From: Spirochaetota bacterium
Lineage (GTDB): Bacteria; Spirochaetota; GWE2-31-10; JAFGQB01
DNA length: 40,758 nucleotides
Direction of reading: 5' to 3'
Assembly (NCBI GenBank): GCA_016935915.1
Contig: JAFGQB010000024.1
Location: 1-40,758 of the forward strand
The number at the start of each line of letters is the position of its first letter. The first letter of the stretch is position 1. Positions 17,600-25,604 of the stretch are shown piece after piece. A model generated the notes under the pieces. It had not been told where the DNA came from. It was given only the letters and a program-made list of their open reading frames with translations, and searched no databases. Both the position numbers and the translations under genes were made by a program.

Positions 17600-18814
17600 A
17601 TGACTGAAAACAAAAGTTTGTTATTGATTATATTTTTAATTTTAATTTTAAATTGCTTTAATTCTTTTAAACAGCAGTTCAAACCTTATGATATAGATAA
17701 AATTAATGATGCGGAAGACAATGACAACAGAAGGGATGCTAATATTGTGAATGCTTCAGAACCGATTATCGGTTTTTTTAATGATAAAGGTAAAGCAAGG
17801 GATATAGATTATTATATGGTATATTTTAATAATTTATATGTTTCCTATAAGATTATTCAGACTGCTGTACCAGGGATAGACAGTAAATTGACTTTTTTTT
17901 CCGCAGACGGAAGGATACTTTATATAATTGATAATAAACTCAGAGGTGAAGCAGAAAAACTCTGGGAATATTATCCTGACAATGAATATTTGTTATTCAA
18001 AATAGAATCAAAACTGGGCTATAATGAAAAAGTTCCATATTTTATTGATTTCATGCCAAATGTGATTGAAGATAATAAAGAAATCGAACCGAATAACAAA
18101 AAGGAGAATGCAGTTTTTATTAAAGTCGATCAGATTTTTAAGGGATTAATTTCACCCAGAGAAGATATAGATTTTTATAAAATAGTATTTGATGACAGCA
18201 AATACAGGGATTTTTCTCTTGAAATTAATACATTGGCAGGTATTGATATAAACTTTACAATAATAAACAATATAGACAATCAGATGAAATACATAAACAA
18301 CTCTTCATGGGGAGGCAGGGAAGTTTTTCCGTTTTTGAGCAATGAGAAAGGTGAATATTATATTAAAGTTCAGGCAAATATTAAGGATTATGAATTAAAA
18401 AATCCTTCTTACCAGTTTGAAATCAAATCACTGCCATCAAGGGAGCAGGACAGGGAATTATATTATGAAAGAGAATTCAATGATACTTATGAAACTGCAA
18501 CAGAACTCATCGATGCAACTGAGATACAGGGACTGTTCTTTCCTGATAAGGATACCGATTGTTATAAATTCGACTTATATAAAAATGCAATAAGTGTAAA
18601 TATTGATCTTTCAAGTATAAGGGGATTAGACCCGAAAATTGAATTATATGATAATGATTTTAAATTGTTAAAATCCGAAAATAGGAATAAAAAGGATGAA
18701 GGTGAACAGGTCCTGATCAATAATATGTCCAGAGGCAGATATTATTTAAAACTGGAAAGCAGGGAAAGTTCATTGCTGGTTTATAAATTGTTTTTAAAAG
18801 TAAGGTATAAATAA
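17600..18814 (+). CDS. Putative lipoprotein with three PPC-like beta-sandwich repeats
   Basis: 404 aa. An export signal ends in ILNC (Cys19), with Asn at -1, accepted in spirochaete-type lipoboxes. The mature part has three repeats of the bacterial pre-peptidase C-terminal (PPC) kind, each with an E-x-N-D/N opening and a D-x-D-x-Y/F-K core: ~34-150 (DAEDNDN...RDIDYYMVYF), ~162-283 (EIEPNNKKENA...EDIDFYKIVF) and ~294-404 (EREFNDTYETA...KDTDCYKFDL). PPC domains usually flank secreted enzymes; here no catalytic domain is attached, so it may be a periplasmic binding or scaffold protein for the PBP. Only one base separates it from the TPR gene. Confidence 0.75.
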   Translation: MTENKSLLLIIFLILILNCFNSFKQQFKPYDIDKINDAEDNDNRRDANIVNASEPIIGFFNDKGKARDIDYYMVYFNNLYVSYKIIQTAVPGIDSKLTFFSADGRILYIIDNKLRGEAEKLWEYYPDNEYLLFKIESKLGYNEKVPYFIDFMPNVIEDNKEIEPNNKKENAVFIKVDQIFKGLISPREDIDFYKIVFDDSKYRDFSLEINTLAGIDINFTIINNIDNQMKYINNSSWGGREVFPFLSNEKGEYYIKVQANIKDYELKNPSYQFEIKSLPSREQDRELYYEREFNDTYETATELIDATEIQGLFFPDKDTDCYKFDLYKNAISVNIDLSSIRGLDPKIELYDNDFKLLKSENRNKKDEGEQVLINNMSRGRYYLKLESRESSLLVYKLFLKVRYK

Positions 18815-18815
18815 A

Positions 18816-20402
18816 ATGGTTATTTTTGTCGTAGTTGTTGTTTTAATTATTTTATTTTTGATTTTCTTAATGTTTTTAAGATTGTTTTCAGGGAACAATC
18901 TTAAGCTTAAAGAGGGAATAAGGCTTGAAGCAAGCGGCAAATATTATGATGCATTAAGTACTTATGACTATCTTTTGCAGAACGGTTTTTCAGTTCCCGA
19001 ATTAAGATGGAAAATTGCTAATGTATGCATGAAGATCAATAATTATACAAGGGCTTTAAAAGAGTTAAATGTGCTTCAGCAGACAGGACAGGGGCCCAGT
19101 AATGTATCGGTTTACGCTATAAATAAATTAATTGCCGAATGTTATTTAAGATTGAATAAGGAAAAGGAAGCTTTTTTCAGTTTCGTTGAACTATTAAAAT
19201 TTAATCCTGATGACACTTGGGTCCTGTTTGAATTAGGCAAATTATATGCAGGACAGGCAATGACCGGTAAAGCAATAAGATTATTTGAAAAATGTTTGAA
19301 AAGCAATCCCAATGATCCCGAACTTAATTATTATATGGCAAGGGCTTTTTTAGACTTCGGTGATTCTGAAAAAGCTCTTCAATTTTTTGAAAAAACCGCA
19401 AGGCTGAGGTTTTTTGACCACGGTAAGGTAAATTATTATCTGGGTGTGATATATTTTACCCAGAAAAAATATAATCTGGCGCTTCAGCATTTTCCGCAGG
19501 TATTGAAATTAAGACCTAATGACAATAATCTTCTTTCTGATTCTCATCACTACATAGCTTTATCATATAAGGAAAAAGGACTTATTGATGAAGCTGTTAT
19601 TAATTTTGAGAAATCCCAGGTTTATTCTGAATTGCTGACTGAAAAGAATTTAAATAAAAAGTCATTGTATAATGAAGGTGTTTTACTACTTAAAAACGGA
19701 CAGTATGACAAGGCTTTGGAAAAGTTTTATAAAGTAAAGATGATGGATTATAAGTATAAGGATGTTGAAAAACTCATAAGGATAATAAATACAAGCAAAA
19801 AGAATGGGGAAAAAATGCCTGACGGACTTGCAAACTTTATAAATGAAAATCCATTAACTACAATATTGAGAAGGGGCATTTTATATTCAAAGAACAGATT
19901 CAATATAAATTTGGTTGAAAGAAAAGCCGAGAGATATTCCAATGTCATAAGCGGGGAACCTGCAGAATCAAATACAATGAGTAAAAGCACTGTGTACAAT
20001 ATATTGTCCGTTAGCAACTTTAATTCAATGACATCCAAGCAGTTTAAAGATCTATCGAGAAAATTGATCAGATCAATAGGTTTTTATATAAAAAGTGAAC
20101 CCAAATTCACAGGCGATGACGAATATATTGACGGTAATGCCATCAATTTTCACAGCTACAATATAAAGAACATAAAAAATAAAGTTGATTATTTGATTAC
20201 AGTGAGAAGATATAAAGACATGGTGCCTGAGCTGTCGGTAAGCAGGTTTGTGGAATGGATGGAAGAGGGAAATTATAAGTACGGGATTTTTATGGCTTCT
20301 TCGGCATTCAGTCCTCAAGCTTTTAAAGTTATACATTTATATCCTAATGTCAAGTTTATTGACAGGGGCGGCTTGTCAAGAATTTTAGGGAGAATATCGT
20401 GA
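18816..20402 (+). CDS. Membrane-anchored TPR protein with C-terminal Mrr-like (degenerate) domain
   Basis: 528 aa. An N-terminal transmembrane helix (1-22) is followed by about seven TPR-type helix pairs (~30-325; e.g. GKAIRLFEKCLKSNPNDPELNYYMARAFLDFGDSEKALQFFEK-type units). A C-terminal domain (~403-528) follows the Mrr restriction-endonuclease fold: SKQFKDLSRKLIRSIGF, then LITVRRYKD, then YKYGIFMASSAFSPQAFKV and FIDRGGLSRIL. The catalytic Q-x-K strand is replaced by TVR, and the preceding acidic residue is not clear, so nuclease activity is doubtful. Location in the PBP operon suggests a scaffolding role. Its stop overlaps the GTG start of the GAF gene. Confidence 0.82.
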   Translation: MVIFVVVVVLIILFLIFLMFLRLFSGNNLKLKEGIRLEASGKYYDALSTYDYLLQNGFSVPELRWKIANVCMKINNYTRALKELNVLQQTGQGPSNVSVYAINKLIAECYLRLNKEKEAFFSFVELLKFNPDDTWVLFELGKLYAGQAMTGKAIRLFEKCLKSNPNDPELNYYMARAFLDFGDSEKALQFFEKTARLRFFDHGKVNYYLGVIYFTQKKYNLALQHFPQVLKLRPNDNNLLSDSHHYIALSYKEKGLIDEAVINFEKSQVYSELLTEKNLNKKSLYNEGVLLLKNGQYDKALEKFYKVKMMDYKYKDVEKLIRIINTSKKNGEKMPDGLANFINENPLTTILRRGILYSKNRFNINLVERKAERYSNVISGEPAESNTMSKSTVYNILSVSNFNSMTSKQFKDLSRKLIRSIGFYIKSEPKFTGDDEYIDGNAINFHSYNIKNIKNKVDYLITVRRYKDMVPELSVSRFVEWMEEGNYKYGIFMASSAFSPQAFKVIHLYPNVKFIDRGGLSRILGRIS

Positions 20403-21346
20403 ATAGAAAGAACCTGTTTTTTGTTTTGATTATGATATTTTTGATAATACTGATATTTGGAATATTATATTTTATAGGTTTCTTGAATTATTTCAATTCA
20501 AAGTATGTTAAAAATATAAAAATCCTTGATTTTACCTTTTTGCCCAAATATATAGCGGTGATATATCTGGTAATATTGACCGTTTTTCTGGTTTTGGTCG
20601 CTTTAATAATAATAAAAATAATCATAAGTTTAAAAAATGAAAGCAGTCAACTGACCGCCATAGATATTGATGACTATTCGGTGGAGCAGGATAATAAGGA
20701 GAAGCTTGCAGAGTCTTACAACAAACTGGTGGACAGCATTGATAAAAAGCTTACTGCAATAAAGAAATATACCGAGATCATTGATGAAGATCTTGAAAAG
20801 ATGGACAAGGTTAATTATGAAACAGCATTGGAAAAAACAATAGAATCAATTCTTCAGAATTTTTCCCATATGGTAAAGGATATTATTCAATCGGCAACCA
20901 TTTCTGAGCTTTTTGACAGGATTATTTTCTGGGGCGTTTCATTGTCAAATTCGAAAAGAGGTTCCATAATGATCGTAAATAAGGAGAAACAGCTATACAT
21001 TTTTAAAACCATAGGATGGAACGAAGAAGAGTTGAAAAAGTTCGGTGAAGTTAAAATACCTTTGGGTCAGGGGATATCGGGAAAGGTTGCAAGTGAAAAT
21101 AAAAGGATCTTTGTAACGAATGTGGAAAATTATGAAGATTTTGATTTCAAGAATAAAGATAAATATAAGACCAAATCATTTGTTTCCATGCCTATATTCG
21201 GGATAAAGAATGTAGTTGCTGTATTGAATTTAACGGAAAACAAGGAGGGATTATATTCGATCAATGATCTTGAAATAATTAACATTTTGACCTCTCTTTC
21301 ATCTAAGATCTATGAATTGATACAATATAAGAAAAAAATTAAATAA
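20399..21346 (+). CDS. Membrane protein with two TM helices and C-terminal GAF domain
   Basis: 315 aa. TM helices lie at ~9-32 and ~51-74 with a short loop between, then a charged coiled-coil (~80-145) and a GAF domain (~150-312: RGSIMIVNKEKQLYIFKTIGW, PLGQGISGKVASENKRIFV, KSFVSMPIFG). There is no kinase, cyclase or phosphatase output, so the GAF domain would act by ligand-dependent contact with a partner. The GTG start at 20399 overlaps the TPR gene's TGA by four bases (GTGA), indicating translational coupling. It belongs to the PBP operon. Confidence 0.85.
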   Translation: MNRKNLFFVLIMIFLIILIFGILYFIGFLNYFNSKYVKNIKILDFTFLPKYIAVIYLVILTVFLVLVALIIIKIIISLKNESSQLTAIDIDDYSVEQDNKEKLAESYNKLVDSIDKKLTAIKKYTEIIDEDLEKMDKVNYETALEKTIESILQNFSHMVKDIIQSATISELFDRIIFWGVSLSNSKRGSIMIVNKEKQLYIFKTIGWNEEELKKFGEVKIPLGQGISGKVASENKRIFVTNVENYEDFDFKNKDKYKTKSFVSMPIFGIKNVVAVLNLTENKEGLYSINDLEIINILTSLSSKIYELIQYKKKIK

Positions 21347-21359
21347 ACTGGAGTATTTT

Positions 21360-21668
21360 ATGAAATCAACTTATCCTTTAAATGTTAAAACAAATCTTTA
21401 TATAAAAGATGAGATAATGATACATCCCAATGAAGGATTTGAAGTAGGGTTGATGAATACTTCTCATAATGTAAAGCTTTTTGTAAATTCGGCAATTGAG
21501 GTTTTTAATAATGCCGAAACAGATTATATAATTGCAAATCTTGTGCTGAGCAACAATTGCAATCACGGCGAGATTATAATGAACCATAAATTCTGGAAAA
21601 AGATCGGTTCACCTGCGAAATTAAAGCTTCATTTTGACAATAATAAGGTTCTGCTTACAAAAGTGTGA
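21360..21668 (+). CDS. Small unknown protein, last gene of the PBP operon
   Basis: 102 aa, not recognised. It is rich in predicted beta strands (TNLYIKDEIMIH, KLFVNSAIEVF, AKLKLHFDNNKVLLTKV), with no signal peptide or membrane segment. It starts with ATG after GGAG (21351-21354) and is 13 bp beyond the GAF gene. A family A repeat begins soon after its stop, as it does after other transcription units here. Confidence 0.75.
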   Translation: MKSTYPLNVKTNLYIKDEIMIHPNEGFEVGLMNTSHNVKLFVNSAIEVFNNAETDYIIANLVLSNNCNHGEIIMNHKFWKKIGSPAKLKLHFDNNKVLLTKV

Positions 21669-21709
21669 TCAATGAGCCATGGAATTTGCTCAACTCATTG
21701 CTTTTGATT

Positions 21710-21780
21710 CAACGGTTTTTTTAGCGTATTGTCAATCCGGAAGCGACCGCTTTTCAATCAGGTTTTTATACCTGTAAAGT
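21710..21780 (+). repeat. Dispersed intergenic element, family A copy 3 (divergent)
   Basis: In gene-to-element orientation it reads: T7-AGCG, then a CCGGA core, then a hairpin CAGGT-loop-ACCTG (21759-21774), the same order as copies 1 and 2 on the minus strand. An additional AAGC/GCTT stem lies at about 21741-21752. Sequence identity is only partial, so membership rests on order and structure. Confidence 0.4.
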
Positions 21781-21836
21781 TGGAGGTTTAATTTTATTAC
21801 TTTTTATAATATCGATAATACTGCAGGAATTTTTAC

Positions 21837-21911
21837 CACTTAAGGCTATTTAGGAACACAGAGTTTTAATGATTTCATTTCATACTTTTTTATTATTCGA
21901 CATCCGTCCTA
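21837..21911. repeat. Dispersed intergenic element, family B copy 1
   Basis: Shares CACTTAAG (21837), a 17-base block GAACACAGAGTTTTAAT (21854-21870) and a 26-base block ending CGACATCCGTCCTA (21886-21911) with the copy at 37925-38038; the last block differs at one base of 26. Confidence 0.65.
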
Positions 21912-22048
21912 TTTGATTATATATAAAGAAATTGACATTTAGAAAACTTTTTATTATTTTTAAACTTGTAAACTATATCAGCAGAAATTATTTTTTTTTA
22001 TAATTAACAAGCCGGTATATATATATTAATTTCAAAGAAGTTAAAATT

Positions 22049-22417
22049 ATGGGTTTTTTAAATTATAAATTTGTTATAACGGTAATCTTTATTACTTTAA
22101 ACATACTGTCGGGTATAATATTGACAATAAAAGGGATGCCTTATAATTCTCTGCTTACAAACATTCATAAGATTTCGGCATTGATATTCGGTATATCATT
22201 TGTCATGATAATTATTAGTTCACTTAAAATGAATGATGCCGGCACAAGCAGTGTTTTATTGATAGTTCTGTCCGGACTTTTGTTCATCATATCAATGGCA
22301 AGCGGAGGATTAATTATCGCATTAAAAAATGCAAATAACGTGGTTTTATACATCCACAGAATAATTCCTTTTATTTCGATAATAATTATGATAATAACAT
22401 TGTATATTTTAAATTAA
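22049..22417 (+). CDS. Small four-helix membrane protein with two intramembrane histidines
   Basis: 122 aa, nearly all hydrophobic: four TM helices at about 8-28, 37-58, 66-90 and 98-120. Two His residues sit in similar contexts at the starts of helices 2 and 4 (NIHKISAL and YIHRIIPF), the arrangement expected for haem-b ligands in small cytochrome-b-like membrane proteins. I do not recognise a named family. The gene stands alone, 380 bp after the PBP operon and 60 bp before the methyltransferase. Confidence 0.75.
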   Translation: MGFLNYKFVITVIFITLNILSGIILTIKGMPYNSLLTNIHKISALIFGISFVMIIISSLKMNDAGTSSVLLIVLSGLLFIISMASGGLIIALKNANNVVLYIHRIIPFISIIIMIITLYILN

Positions 22418-22477
22418 AGTATTTATAGAATTGAAAAAGTCAGCAGATTATAATGCAATTTTTTACAAGGGAAAAAA

Positions 22478-23260
22478 ATGAGATTAAAGCATATAGATGA
22501 AAATAATGAGATAGACTGGGGCAATACTTCGGATGATTACGGTAAATATAGACCCGGATATCCGCAGTTTGTTTATGATTTTCTTTTTAACATTGGGATC
22601 GGGAAAAACAAACAAAAAATCATTGATCTGGGTACAGGAACCGGTGTTTTAGCAAGGGCATTTGCTAAGAATGGTGCTGTAGTAACTGGTGTTGATGTTT
22701 CTGTTGATCAGATAAGAAAAGCAGTTGAGTTGAGCAAAAAAGAAAAACTTGATATAAAATATATTGCATCAAAAATCGAGGATTGCGAATTTAATGAAGG
22801 ATCGTTTGACATGGCATCATCCGGACAGTCATGGATATATTTTGATCCTGTACAAACGATTACTAAGTTAATGAAATGGCTTATACCAAAAGGAAAACTT
22901 TTGCTGATGCATTTAAGCTGGCTGCCTTATGAAGATGAGATAGCAGCAATGACTGAAAAGCTGATACTTCAATTTAATCCTTCATGGAAAGGTGCAAATT
23001 ATAAGGAAAACCGCAGTGGTAAAACATACAACAACCTGAGAGATTTTTCAATGTTCACCTTTCAGAAGTTCATTGTTCCCGTTGAGTTTACACAAGAAAC
23101 ATGGAGAGGAAGAATGAGATCATGCAGAGGAATAGGTGCAAGCCTTGATCATCAGAGAGTAGCTGAATTTGATTTGATATTGGAAGAGATGCTAAAACAA
23201 AAAGGCTTGAATAGTTTTACCGTTCTCCATGAAATATTGATCCATGTTTTTCAGGTTTAA
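22478..23260 (+). CDS. Class I SAM-dependent methyltransferase
   Basis: 260-aa cytosolic Rossmann-fold methyltransferase. Motif I is IIDLGTGTGVLARAFA (48-63), and the acidic residue at the end of strand 2 is in VTGVDVS (Asp73). The post-motif SGQSWIYFDP (115-124) and the C-terminal QETWRGRMRSCRGIGASL are typical of the small-molecule methyltransferase group that contains trans-aconitate-type enzymes. Substrate is unknown. The ATG follows AGGG with good spacing. It is convergent with the RuBisCO-like operon; a family A element lies between them. Confidence 0.9.
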   Translation: MRLKHIDENNEIDWGNTSDDYGKYRPGYPQFVYDFLFNIGIGKNKQKIIDLGTGTGVLARAFAKNGAVVTGVDVSVDQIRKAVELSKKEKLDIKYIASKIEDCEFNEGSFDMASSGQSWIYFDPVQTITKLMKWLIPKGKLLLMHLSWLPYEDEIAAMTEKLILQFNPSWKGANYKENRSGKTYNNLRDFSMFTFQKFIVPVEFTQETWRGRMRSCRGIGASLDHQRVAEFDLILEEMLKQKGLNSFTVLHEILIHVFQV

Positions 23261-23300
23261 TGTTAAAAAGAATTTTTAAAGTTTTTAATCAATACGGTCT

Positions 23301-23440
23301 TGGGTCTTTTTTAAAATAAAAGACATATAAATACAGGTTTAAAATAATAATGAAAACCGGCTTTTTCCGGTCAACTGTAAGAGCGCCAAAAAAAATCGCT
23401 GCAGAAACTGACAATTCCTTGAAGCTCTGTCCCCAAAATG
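23301..23440 (-). repeat. Dispersed intergenic element, family A copy 2
   Basis: Positions 23352-23386 match 14274-14308 over 35 bases with two mismatches (24-base identical core 23363-23386). ACCGG/CCGGT form a short hairpin (23356-23360 with 23367-23371), and a GTCTTTT/AAAAGAC hairpin lies at about 23306-23328. On the minus strand it follows the stop of the RuBisCO-like gene. It also shares the GAGCTTCAAG/acagagctt segment seen near copy 1. Confidence 0.6.
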
Positions 23441-23485
23441 AGATTTTTTTAGTTAAGCTTTTATATTAAATTGTTCACTTTATGA

Positions 23486-24604
23486 TTAAATTCTATTTAG
23501 CAGTCTTAAAAATGTTTTGACGTTTTTTTCTAGATCCCTGCCTTCAGCATAAAGGCTGCCGCCGACCAGATAGATCACATCATTTTCATAAAGATCGATC
23601 ATCTCCTTGATGTTCTTTTTTTTTATGCCGCCGCCTGGCATGGGGAAAATAGTTTTCATATTATAAAAGTCATCAGTGCATGATGAAGCGATTTCTCTGC
23701 ACTGCTTTTTTGTAAATCCGAACCGTCCGTTAAAGTTGGGATAAATGACTGCATCGGCACCGGAGAGTCTCTGGAGTTTTGCAAATAAAAGTCCATGTGA
23801 AAAACCCGAATTACTGTTTAAAATATAAGGTCCGAGAAGGGACGGATGTGTGATAACCGGCAGATCTATCTCTTCGTTTTGTGATATTGATCTTATAATG
23901 TCAAAACCTGTTAAGCCCGGCGAGATCATCACTCCTTTTGCTCCCCATTTTTGTGCAAAAGTCAATCTTTTAAAAATTTCATCAAAGGGACCAGTTATAT
24001 TGGGAACATAGATCGTTTTATGTCCTGTTTTCAGGTTTGCCTTTTCCACTGCTACAGCACATGATTTAACCCTGTCATTGAAAGGACAGTATAACTGATC
24101 TGTCAATCCGTGATCATCTTTTACAATGTCGATTCCGCCCAGAGCAAAACTGTAAGCAATCTCTGCAAGTTCTTTTACAGATTTTCCCATGGGCTTTAAT
24201 GCTGCAGCTAAAAGCGGCTTATCTTTTATGCCGATTAAGCTTCTGATTCCGCTTGCACCGAATTTGGGGCCTTTGAATTTTGATACAAGAGCAGGGCTTA
24301 ATTTAAAATCCATTACTTTAATGTTTTTTTTTATGCTTGTGTTCCCGAACATTACATTTAAAAATTGAGTAAGTTCATAAGAGGAGTTTTCAGAAGGGTA
24401 GCTTATAGAAGCCTGATAAACATCTTCATTGATTCTGTTGAAATCCGTTATTTTACCGACAATATTATCCTTTATGAACCTGTCTGTTATCAGCTCTTCA
24501 TCCAGTTCAACTGTCTGTTCATAGCAAATTGTTTTTGCAATGGCATAGGATTTCTTTTTATCCGCTTTTATCCGATAGACAACATCAAACCTTTCATCGG
24601 TCAT
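23486..24604 (-). CDS. RuBisCO-like protein (form IV), probable 3-oxo-isoapionate-type decarboxylase or enolase
   Basis: 372 aa of the RuBisCO large-subunit superfamily: N-terminal alpha/beta domain (~1-115), then a TIM barrel. The barrel motif ALKPMGKS gives Lys137 (RuBisCO Lys175), with Met139 where RuBisCO has Lys177. GGIDIVKDDHGL gives Lys162-Asp163-Asp164-His165, so the carbamate Lys and metal Asp are kept but Glu204 is His. His253 is in ITHPSLLG, and PMPGGGI and VGGS supply phosphate-binding glycines. These changes exclude CO2 fixation. Its start overlaps the transketolase C-subunit stop (ATGA) with GGAGG upstream. RLPs beside split transketolases are known in D-apiose catabolism (OiaC/OiaX), the likeliest role; the methionine-salvage enolase is an alternative. 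Confidence 0.85.
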   Translation of the reverse strand: MTDERFDVVYRIKADKKKSYAIAKTICYEQTVELDEELITDRFIKDNIVGKITDFNRINEDVYQASISYPSENSSYELTQFLNVMFGNTSIKKNIKVMDFKLSPALVSKFKGPKFGASGIRSLIGIKDKPLLAAALKPMGKSVKELAEIAYSFALGGIDIVKDDHGLTDQLYCPFNDRVKSCAVAVEKANLKTGHKTIYVPNITGPFDEIFKRLTFAQKWGAKGVMISPGLTGFDIIRSISQNEEIDLPVITHPSLLGPYILNSNSGFSHGLLFAKLQRLSGADAVIYPNFNGRFGFTKKQCREIASSCTDDFYNMKTIFPMPGGGIKKKNIKEMIDLYENDVIYLVGGSLYAEGRDLEKNVKTFLRLLNRI

Positions 24605-25602
24605 AGATCCTCCGGGTTCGAGTTTACAGTCATATCATTTATCTCGACATTGTCTATATCTTCATTGTCGATGTTCGTGCTTATGTCAAGCAGTTTTTCG
24701 CAGGCTTTCACTATTGCCATAGTATTGATTTGGTATTCATTCATCAGATATTTTAAACTGGCTCCGTGTGCAAAAGTGTCTTTTAATCCCAGTCTTATTA
24801 ATGGAAGATTAATATTTTCTTCTGCAATTATCTCAGAAACTATTGAACCCAAACCGCCTATGATCGTATGGTTTTCTACTGTTATGATTCCGCTTCTTAT
24901 GTTTTTTAATTCTTCCAGAAGCTGTTTTTTATTGAACGGTTTTAAAGTTGATACATGAAGCGAAGTTATTTTAATTCCGAAGTCATTTAAAACTTTAACA
25001 GCTTTCATTGCTTCTTCAGTTGTGATTCCTGATGATATTATTGCAATGTCTTCACCGGAGCTTAATTTTCTTATCTGGTTAAACTTGAAAGGTGTATTAA
25101 AAAGTCTTATTACATTTCCTCTTAAGACTCTAACATAGACAGGACCGTTTATTGAGTCTGCTGTTTCTAAAACTGTTTCAACCTCAGTTGCATCACCAGT
25201 TTCTAAAACAGTCATGTTCGGGATGCTTCTGAAGACAGCGATATCTTCTATTGCCTGATGCGTTATACCTCCTGGAGTCGTCAACCCGGGCAGAAAACCC
25301 ATCAACCTGACATTTCTGTTCGAATAAGCAATTGAACAGATTATCTGGTCAATTGCTCTTCTGTATAAAAAAACGGCAAAAGTGTGTATAAAGGGCTTAA
25401 ATCCCTCAAGCGCAAGTCCTCCGCATACGCTTATCATATTCTGTTCAGCCATTCCCATAGAGAAAAATCTGTCGGGATACTGATCCCTGAACTTGTCTAT
25501 CTCGCATGAACCGGTAAGGTCAGCTGAGATACACAAGACTTCAGGCTTATCCTTTGCAAAATCAATAAATGCCTTTGAATAGGGTTTTTCTTCATAATTC
25601 AT
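24601..25602 (-). CDS. Transketolase C-terminal (pyrimidine-binding) subunit; AptB-like candidate
   Basis: 333-aa half transketolase. The PYR domain has catalytic Glu53 in MGMAEQNM, which activates the thiamine diphosphate pyrimidine, and His115 in GGITHQAIED. A C-terminal domain (~180-310) closes with LGLKDTFAHGAS. The tail past ~310 is acidic (NIDNEDIDNVEIND). It partners with the subunit encoded 2 bp upstream (25605-26510) and shares an ATGA overlap with the RuBisCO-like gene, so the three proteins are made together. This supports a dedicated sugar-phosphate transketolase, such as apulose-4-phosphate transketolase, rather than the housekeeping enzyme. Confidence 0.9.
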   Translation of the reverse strand: MNYEEKPYSKAFIDFAKDKPEVLCISADLTGSCEIDKFRDQYPDRFFSMGMAEQNMISVCGGLALEGFKPFIHTFAVFLYRRAIDQIICSIAYSNRNVRLMGFLPGLTTPGGITHQAIEDIAVFRSIPNMTVLETGDATEVETVLETADSINGPVYVRVLRGNVIRLFNTPFKFNQIRKLSSGEDIAIISSGITTEEAMKAVKVLNDFGIKITSLHVSTLKPFNKKQLLEELKNIRSGIITVENHTIIGGLGSIVSEIIAEENINLPLIRLGLKDTFAHGASLKYLMNEYQINTMAIVKACEKLLDISTNIDNEDIDNVEINDMTVNSNPEDL

Positions 25603-25604
25603 CT

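Larger units (their letters stand above)
21669..22048. other. Intergenic region carrying two dispersed repeat elements
   Basis: 380 bp without a gene. It contains a family A element (about 21690-21780) and a family B element (about 21837-21911), listed separately, then ~130 bp of A/T-rich sequence before the 4-TM gene. Confidence 0.6.

Noticed and set aside
23486-24604. Genuine CO2-fixing RuBisCO
   Set aside because: Glu204 is His and Lys177 is Met, loop-6 Lys is not found, and there is no phosphoribulokinase or small subunit.
24365-24958. 197-aa + strand ORF across the RuBisCO-like and transketolase genes
   Set aside because: Runs antisense over two well-supported genes and their overlap; composition is that of a complementary strand.
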